Below, one piece after another: positions 7,301 to 11,315 of a DNA stretch of 11,315 nucleotides (the first letter of the stretch is position 1; the number at the start of each line of letters is the position of its first letter). Source of the stretch: Ectocarpus siliculosus (taxonomy: Eukaryota; Sar; Phaeophyceae; Ectocarpales; Ectocarpaceae); NCBI GenBank assembly GCA_000310025.1, contig FN649743.1:1919813-1931127 (forward strand). Direction: 5' to 3'. Position numbers and translations under genes: made by a program. The notes beneath the pieces were generated by a model, which was not told the origin of the DNA, made no database searches, and saw only the letters and a list, made by a program, of their open reading frames with translations.

Positions 7301-10300
7301 AAAAGGAGAGGGAAGTGTACATGACTGAGCTGGGAAAAATACAAAGGGAGGTACAAGGAGATGTTCGAGGCATGGAATAGAGAGGAGAAGACAGTAGCTG
7401 TACTGGGGAATAGGAAGTGGTTTGAAAAGGCGGGAGATGATATCGGTAGGATAGATAGACTAGGGAAGGCATTTTTGAGCCACGTTTGGCAAAGTAGGAA
7501 GGAACGATTGGCCATCGGTGATCGGTCTTGTGGGAACAATGCTCCGTCCTCTCGAGGACGCGTGGTCAATGGTCTATAACCGGTGAGGCATTGCAAAACA
7601 TAAGAGTACGCCCCCCCTCCCCTGACGCCTGAGAGACTCCCTCGCTATAAATTACGGAGGCAAAAAAAAAGAGCGCCCGAACGTTGGCAGCATTCTCAGA
7701 TATTCAGATCATGAGCGGTGTGCTCAATCTCGAAATGCGAGCACGGTCAACCAAACTGACCAAACCAAGCCATAACTAGTACCTCGTGTCTTTCCCCCCC
7801 CCCCTCCCCCCCCCTCAACGGCCGAACCGCTATCTCAACTGGCCGGCGTACCACTACTACCGCGGGGGGCACCGCAAACAGGAAGCTGAGGCTAAGGGGA
7901 ACGGGGTCCACGCAGCGGAGACCCGTCGCCGGCGGGGGCAACTCCAACGCGCGAATCCTGGGACGCATCTTGGCTCAGAACGACACCATCGAGCATCTCG
8001 ACCTCAGGTGTGTGCGCGCGTGCGCGCGTGTTTGTTTGTGTGTGTGCATGTGTGTTTTTTGCTATTGGCATCGACCACGCTAACCGGCTGACCAATGAAA
8101 AGATGCCAGTCTCAAGTGCAGTTGATGTGTGTGTGTTTTTTTTTTTTTTTTTTCAATGTATCATCGACAGCACCATGTAGCCGGCAAATGAACACGATGT
8201 TGGTGTTACGCTAGCGAGGTAAATTTACGAACGTTGACATGTTTGCTAGTAGTAAGAGGTCTACCGCGTGCGTGTGTGTGTGTGTGTGTGTGAATTGGCA
8301 TGGACCGCGGACAACCATCCCTCTCTGCACAAAAATTCAACGGAGAAAATCCTGCCTGCCCTCTCCGTACCGGGCTAAGGAAGACGTCACTACCTATCAT
8401 ACGACCTTGGCATCCCTTCTGCCACGACGGAAGGACCCTTTTATGTCGCCATCCAACACCACACAAAAATGACGAACACGTCTTTCGTTGGCGGCCGTCG
8501 GCCCGTACTTGTCGTTATCCTTCACCTCTTGAACACACAAAAAAAATGGTGAAGATTTATCTCTCGTTGGTATGCATACAACTAGACCCCGCTAGTTGGT
8601 ATCCTCGAAACCTTCCAGAGGTCACGTCATGGGTTCGAATCCCGGCGTAAGCGAGCTTTTCTTGCAAAATGAGTTTTTCTCTCGCTTCCGCTCCTGGTCT
8701 AGTGGATAGCGCTAGTTGGTGTGTACACAGAGGGAAGAGAGTGCTGAACTCTTCTCGTAGGCAAAGTACCGCAGGAGGGGAAGGTAGAGAGGAGCTCTTC
8801 TGTGTGACCACGGGTTGGAGTAAACGGCACTAGTGCTGTGCGCGCTGATTTGAAGTGAAGACAAAAAAAAAAAAAAAAAATGCCACCCTCCGTGCTTGCT
8901 TTTGTCGTCCTTCCCTCCTCGTTTTTTTTTTCTCCCTTTTTCATCAGTAACACGGGGCTTGACGCGGCCGTTTTTTTGTCGTCCGTTCCCCCCTCCTTTT
9001 TTTTTTCTTCTTTTTTGTTGCAGTAACACGGGGCTTGACGCGGACGGTATGCGCGAGCTGTGCGCCGCTTTGGAGAAGAACTCCTCCCTGACCGACCTCA
9101 ACCTCTCCAGGAACCGTTTCGGGGCGGAGGGCGCGTCGGTGCTGGAAGGGACGCTCGACTCCGCGCCTGCGCTCAGAGCACTAGACGTTCGAAGGTACGT
9201 CAGTTATCAGTCCATGGAGATAGATGCTCGTGTGGTGAATACGTCACCGGGACGGTCGAAGCTAGATGTGTGTACCTGGCTGCAGACCAGCAGTTGGGGG
9301 TGGGGGGTCGGGTCTCCGTGACGACGCGTGTGTACAGCAGTGGGTCGTGAATGGTATGGACCCAGGTGTGCAGACTTTTTGTTCGGGCCGCAGCTGCAGC
9401 TTTCGACCGCACGGCCCCAGCAACAGATCTGGGCCACCTCCATGATGCACTCAGGTCGGGAATCCGCGCGCCGGAAGGAGGGCGTTGTTCTTGCTGGATT
9501 TAGACTAGAAAATTAGCTTTTAAACACCGTAGTTGACAAGAACACTGCACTCGGTTCCCAACGATCTACGACAAGCATCAAGCGAGGATGCCCCCGCCCT
9601 CCCCCGCCGGTCCCTTCGCTCCCAACGCTGCCGCCGATCTGGGCGTGTTATTGCTGTGTTCACTGTTTACTGTTGCTGCTGTTTTGCAGCAACGCCCTCG
9701 GGTACAAGTCTATCGCGAAGATCCAACGGCGCTGCTGCTGCCGACCGTCCGGTTGCCGAGAACTCGCGGTCGAGGTGGATGGTAACTTCGTCTTCGAAGA
9801 GGTATGCATGAATGAATGGTCCAGGTTTAAGCACTACGATCTCATCATACACGGCAGTGTTGGCACGGATTCCGCTGCGGCACAAGACAAGATTTCGCCT
9901 GCCAGTTGGTGTACTACTGACACGAGTTCCACAGCAGTAGGGTTCTGCTGCCGTGCGAGCGACAGGACGCGAAACACAGGGTTGCTGCTGTGCGAGATAC
10001 GAAACACGAGTACCACAACATCGCTTTTTGCACAGGATCCACCCACAAATACGCATACGGTCGGGTTTCCTCTAGTAAGGGGGTGGGTGTGCGCCTGGCC
10101 GATTCACACGCCCTGTAACGGGCACGCACCCTATATATAAAACCCGCACCATTGAGGGACCCCGACTGTATTTTTTCCGACAACGAAGGTCGTATTGACC
10201 CGAATTTTGAGTTAAAAAAAGAACCACGGGTCTTGTCACACTCCGCGAGCATACAATACATGAAGTATTTTATGCTGTAGCATCTCCTCCCGGACATGTG

Positions 10301-11315
10301 TCTCAAACGCCTCCAACTCTCGTACTACTGTGGTGGTATTTCTTCTTTGACGCGGTTTTGAATGAGGGAAGGTTTTGAACGCCGGCACGCACGGGGTCGG
10401 GTTCGTGGCGGCCATAATCGGGGCGTTCTTACTCATGACGGAAGCTTCCCAGGAGGGAAAGAGCCCCGAGCACTTCTGGGGCTGCGCGATCTTCTCGGCC
10501 AGCCTGATGTTCCTCTACCTGGCATCGACTCTCTACCACAGGTTATGTTCGTATGAAGGCGTACATGTTTATTTATTTATTTATTTATTTTCTTGGTGCT
10601 ACTCCTATATATATATTTTTTTTTGTTTACATGACAGAGAAACCATCTCTATCCACGGATGAGAGTCCAGGGTAAAACTGCAATAACTCATGGCACTAGC
10701 GGAGCAGTAGTGTTTGTGTGTTGATGCACGTGACACATACAAATGCCTGAAGCCCAGGAAAAACGTGTGTGTGTTTTTTTTAAGAACATGGGGGCTGAAG
10801 ATACATTCCGAGAACCGCAAAAAAATTGAGAGACGCAGTACTTGGAAGGGGTGGATCACAAAAAAATATTCAACCATAAGACCCTATCCAATGTGTAACT
10901 AGCTGTTGCTTGACGGTGGGGAGTGGAGTGAGATCTTTGAACTTCGCAACGATCGTTGTTACGTTGAGGTTGAGGTCGTCGGTTTCAGCGATTGTGTGTT
11001 GTTGGCGTTACCTTGCGGCAAGCCGGGTTTTCCTCTGCCTAGATGGCGTCGACTCGTTCCCACAACAGGGGGTTTAGGTGTACGATGTATAGTGTATAGC
11101 AATACACGTACCCATTCAAACTTCGTACTCCATTCAAACTTCGAAGTGTTTCGCACGATGTTGAAACATCGCTCTTCTTCCCCCTCAATGAAACAAACTC
11201 AGCATTCGACTGTGGTTATACATATCTCAAATGGGCAGTCTTTCGGTGTTTTTATGTGTTGTCTATTTTCTGAAAACAAACTCATGTCGCTCTTTTTCGC
11301 CCCCTGCCTAGCTCC
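4299..11315 (+). CDS. LRR - PAQR/hemolysin III fusion membrane protein (3' end outside window)
   Basis: Seven exons (4299-4346, 5474-5689, 6362-6489, 7882-8007, 9024-9194, 9690-9801, 10372-10541) join with matching phases to give 323 codons plus two bases, open at the right edge. Residues 1-88 are an N-terminal region with Gly and Ser runs. Residues 89-242 form a ribonuclease-inhibitor-type LRR domain: repeats start near N127, N164, N192 and A220, with L-x-x-L-x-L cores and an Asn ladder at N174, N203 and N231. Residues 243-265 are a Cys-rich linker. From E266 the PAQR/HlyIII family begins, with E-E-V-L-N-A-G-T-H, a first helix at about 274-290, a second at about 302-322, and the S319-x3-H323 motif. 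In known PAQR proteins these Ser/His residues belong to a zinc-dependent, ceramidase-like site in a seven-helix membrane protein. If the topology follows adiponectin receptors, the LRR domain faces the cytosol (inference). Fungal Izh proteins and bacterial YqfA/TrhA are relatives of the membrane half. Confidence 0.75.
4347..5473 (+). other. Intron 1 of the LRR-PAQR gene
   Basis: The 1127 bases run from GTGAGC to GTGCAG. A CAA/ACG-rich stretch lies near 4987-5040. The last 120 bases contain an ORF-like segment (5352-5467) in another frame. The acceptor has a weak pyrimidine tract; an alternative acceptor ending at 5425 (ATATAG) is also in phase and would add 16 codons to exon 2. Confidence 0.5.
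5474..5689 (+). CDS. Exon 2 of the LRR-PAQR gene
   Basis: 72 codons, phase 0 to 0, with the donor GTGAGC at 5690. The beginning is leucine-rich and helical (LPLQHSRLNLTLLEQHLVIT). Low-complexity Gly/Asn and Ser runs follow (GGC GGC GGC GGA; AGT AGT AGT AGT), then the acidic/helical segment DDNEAVKTYIRNCRAYD. That last segment joins directly to VPVDPSVVISLKTEW of exon 3, which reads as a natural entry into the LRR domain. Confidence 0.65.
6034..6080. repeat. Tandem duplication, 24 + 23 bases
   Basis: Two adjacent units beginning CTTGTTCGTTTCGTT and ending GGCCTCAT differ only by one T. A third partial unit (CTTGTT) follows. The near-identity indicates a recent slippage or duplication event in intron 2. 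Confidence 0.9.
6169..6290. repeat. Diverged tandem duplication of about 55-60 bases
   Basis: Unit 1 (about 6169-6226) and unit 2 (about 6235-6290) share in order TCTC(G/A)TGAACTCCCC, AATAGCAAC(A/G)CGCA and a GTGTAAG end. Unit 1 has a TATTTATAA insertion relative to unit 2. Confidence 0.65.
6362..6489 (+). CDS. Exon 3 of the LRR-PAQR gene (start of the LRR domain)
   Basis: 128 bases, phase 0 to 2. The acceptor is GAGCAG after a T-run. The donor is GTGAGG at 6490, which lies one base before an apparent in-frame TGA. The exon encodes VPVDPSVVISLKTEWDVLQP at its start and MLPLAGVLDTNKHV at its end, matching the x-L-x-x-L-x-x-N-x-x-V helical half of an RI-type LRR. The split codon AA|G joins exon 4 as Lys131. 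Confidence 0.8.
6501..6526. repeat. (GAG)n trinucleotide repeat next to a splice donor
   Basis: Perfect GAG/AGG units start about 11 bases after the exon 3 donor. Purine-rich GAG arrays can act as splicing enhancers in eukaryotes, but nothing here proves such a role. Confidence 0.9.
6661..6682. repeat. (GTT)7 trinucleotide repeat
   Basis: Seven perfect GTT units within intron 3. On the antisense strand they read as a spurious poly-Gln stretch. Confidence 0.9.
7057..7184. repeat. Inverted repeat with 13-base perfect arms
   Basis: 7057-7069 (TCGATTGCTCCAC) is perfectly complementary to 7172-7184, and flanking bases give partial extension (GAGACCGA on the left; TCGGTCTT on the right). The arms are about 100 bases apart. 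It could be a small fold-back element or the remnant of one. Confidence 0.55.
7288..7579 (+). pseudogene. Decayed LINE-type retrotransposon 3' end (tentative)
   Basis: Two overlapping plus-strand frames read as one protein broken by a frameshift near 7345-7361. The first begins ECQLYEKEREVYMTELGKI, resembling the C-x-x-Y-x-x-E-R region that follows the reverse transcriptase domain in many LINE proteins. The second continues YKEMFEAWNREEKTVAVLG and later FLSHVWQSRKERL, the usual style of a LINE C-terminus, and stops at 7577-7579. No reverse transcriptase catalytic motif is present, so only the end survives. The fragment lies in sense orientation in intron 3 of the LRR-PAQR gene. The assignment rests on resemblance recalled from such proteins and was not searched. 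Confidence 0.4.
7882..8007 (+). CDS. Exon 4 of the LRR-PAQR gene
   Basis: 126 bases, phase 2 to 2. The acceptor is CAAACAG and the donor GTGTGT at 8008. It encodes KLRLRGTG, a Gly/Arg-rich insertion (RRPVAGGGN) and then SNARILGRILAQNDTIEHLD, a typical RI-type LRR. The last codon is split as AG|T (Ser173). The antisense and alternate-frame ORFs over this exon are shadows. Confidence 0.85.
8271..8292. repeat. (GT)n microsatellite
   Basis: A perfect GT/TG dinucleotide run, about 11 units, within intron 4. Confidence 0.9.
8578..8650 (+). mobile_element. tRNA-related SINE fragment with a perfect B box
   Basis: GGTTCGAATCC at 8632-8642 matches the RNA polymerase III internal promoter B box consensus exactly and sits in a T-arm-like context (GGG TTCGAAT CCC). 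Upstream, GCTAGTTGG (8591-8599) resembles the end of an A box. No complete cloverleaf with a paired acceptor stem could be folded by eye, so this looks like a tRNA-derived SINE head and not a functional tRNA gene. Confidence 0.5.
8690..8880 (+). mobile_element. SINE-like element with tRNA-like head and A18 tail
   Basis: TGGTCTAGTGGATAGC at 8695-8710 resembles a tRNA D-arm/A box. It is followed by GCTAGTTGGT, the same ten bases found 120 bases upstream at 8591-8600. The body runs to a poly-A run of 18 at 8863-8880. A weak B-box-like GGGTTGGAGTA lies at 8812-8822. Head, body and A-tail on the plus strand have the order expected of a tRNA-derived SINE. Target-site duplications were not identified. 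Confidence 0.5.
8900..9043. repeat. Tandem duplication of the intron 4 end and exon 5 start
   Basis: Copy A (about 8900-8967) and copy B (about 8974-9043) both run from TTTTGTCGTCC through a T/C-rich tract and an AG acceptor into the first exon bases TAACACGGGGCTTGACGCGG. The final 22 bases are identical (8946-8967 and 9022-9043). The T-tract lengths differ slightly. Copy B is followed by the real exon 5. Confidence 0.9.
9024..9194 (+). CDS. Exon 5 of the LRR-PAQR gene (two LRR units)
   Basis: 171 bases, phase 2 to 2. The acceptor is TTGTTGCAG and the donor GTACGT at 9195. It completes Ser173 and encodes two RI-type repeats of about 28 residues, with cores NTGLDADGMRELCAALEK, LTDLNLSRNRFGAEGASVLE and LRALDVR. 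Both ends split a Ser codon (AG|T, AG|C) at the same position of the repeat, as expected for a modular LRR exon. Confidence 0.9.
9195..9689 (+). other. Intron 5 of the LRR-PAQR gene
   Basis: 495 bases from GTACGT to a T-rich TTTTGCAG acceptor. Several short ORFs cross it in all frames, but none is supported. I see no repeat family here. Confidence 0.8.
9690..9801 (+). CDS. Exon 6 of the LRR-PAQR gene (last LRR and Cys-rich linker)
   Basis: 112 bases, phase 2 to 0, with the donor GTATGC at 9802. It finishes the last LRR (SNALGYKSIAKIQRR), then encodes C-C-C-R-P-S-G-C (residues 245-252) from a GCTGCTGCTGC run, and ends VEVDGNFVFEE. The final E-E is the usual start of the PAQR/HlyIII homology, which continues in exon 7. 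The triple Cys could be a palmitoylation or metal site, or a neutral trinucleotide expansion. Confidence 0.8.
9802..10371 (+). other. Intron 6 of the LRR-PAQR gene
   Basis: 570 bases from GTATGC to GGGAAG. The acceptor ends in AAG rather than CAG but follows a T-rich tract and is fixed by the protein match on both sides. A TATATATAAAA string near 10131-10142 resembles a TATA box but lies inside the intron. Nothing else is recognised. Confidence 0.7.
10372..10541 (+). CDS. Exon 7 of the LRR-PAQR gene (first two PAQR helices)
   Basis: 170 bases, phase 0 to 2. It encodes VLNAGTHGVGFVAAIIGAFL (family N-x-x-T-H motif and first membrane helix), a short polar loop (EASQEGKSPEH), and a second helix ending LASTLYH, which contains the S-x3-H motif. 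The last two bases AG before the donor GTTATG (10542) would give Ser with a following C or T, as in the common family sequence STLYHS. A stop codon just upstream (10363-10365) confines the acceptor to 10366-10371. Confidence 0.85.
10542..11311 (+). other. Intron 7 of the LRR-PAQR gene (probable)
   Basis: No further PAQR coding segment is visible. It contains a TTTA tetranucleotide run (10568-10591), T-runs, and two copies of CCATTCAAACTTCG at 11112-11125 and 11130-11143. At the very end a strong pyrimidine tract and CCTAG (11307-11311) form a good acceptor, and the next base C would complete the split Ser codon (AG|C). The next exon therefore probably starts at 11312. Confidence 0.5.
10568..10591. 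repeat. (TTTA)n tetranucleotide repeat
   Basis: About five to six perfect TTTA units in intron 7. Confidence 0.9.

Larger units (their letters stand above)
6490..7881 (+). other. Intron 3 of the LRR-PAQR gene, repeat-rich
   Basis: The 1392-base intron runs from GTGAGG to CAAACAG. It contains a GAG run at 6501-6526, a GTT run at 6661-6682, C12 at 7026-7037, a 13-base inverted repeat (7057-7069 with 7172-7184), a probable decayed retrotransposon end (7288-7579) and a long C-tract at 7794-7815 before the acceptor. The antisense ORF at 6194-6712 is poly-Gln/poly-Ser read from these repeats. Confidence 0.7.
8008..9023 (+). other. Intron 4 of the LRR-PAQR gene
   Basis: 1016 bases holding TG-rich tracts near 8008-8056, T18 at 8136-8153, a TG run at 8271-8292, the tRNA-like SINE pair with its A18 tail (8578-8880), and a tandem duplication that reaches into exon 5 (8900-9043). 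Confidence 0.75.

Noticed and set aside
8578-8650. Functional tRNA gene
   Set aside because: The B box and T-arm are good, but no acceptor stem or complete anticodon arm could be paired by eye. The tandem structure and A-tail point to a SINE.
9667-10056. Minus-strand ORF of 129 codons
   Set aside because: It is antisense to exon 6, and its Gln/Ala runs come from GCT/TGC repeats.
10131-10142. TATA box promoter
   Set aside because: The string lies inside intron 6 with supported coding exons on both sides and no start codon context downstream.

Overview
The window reads as eukaryotic nuclear DNA and most resembles a brown alga (Ectocarpus-like stramenopile). Coding sequence comes in short exons of about 50-220 bases, separated by introns of about 0.5-1.4 kb with GT..AG ends and pyrimidine-rich acceptors. 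The introns carry abundant simple repeats (CT, GAG, GTT, TGC, TTTA, homopolymers). There is no sign of bacterial gene organisation: no operons, no Shine-Dalgarno sites, no long ORFs. The lineage call is inferred from gene architecture alone. Most long ORFs on either strand are antisense or repeat shadows and were left out.

Left part (1-2291): the 3' end of a plus-strand gene that enters from the left edge. Three phase-0 exons (344-448, 1324-1443, 2142-2291) join in frame to a stop at 2289-2291. The product is not recognised; it has a helical segment, an Ala/Lys/Arg-rich segment and a basic C-terminus. Between this gene and the next (2292-4298) lie about 2 kb without a convincing gene. This stretch holds microsatellites, one orphan exon-like segment (3061-3110), and a fold-back repeat (3298-3532) with an associated diverged direct repeat.

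Right part (4299 to the right edge): one plus-strand gene that I could assemble across seven exons with every junction in phase, 323 codons so far and open at the right edge. The product starts with a low-complexity Gly/Ser-rich N-terminal region. It continues into a ribonuclease-inhibitor-type leucine-rich-repeat (LRR) domain, then a short Cys-rich linker, then the start of a PAQR/hemolysin-III (HlyIII) seven-helix membrane domain. The visible part of that domain has the E-E-x-x-N-x-x-T-H entry motif and the S-x3-H motif at the end of its second helix. This LRR-PAQR fusion is the most interesting object in the window.

Its introns contain a probable decayed LINE retrotransposon end (about 7288-7579), a tRNA-like SINE pair ending in an A18 tail (about 8578-8880), and a tandem duplication of the splice acceptor plus the first bases of exon 5 (8900-8967 and 8974-9043). 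Using the upstream duplicated acceptor would shift the frame and stop translation before the membrane domain.
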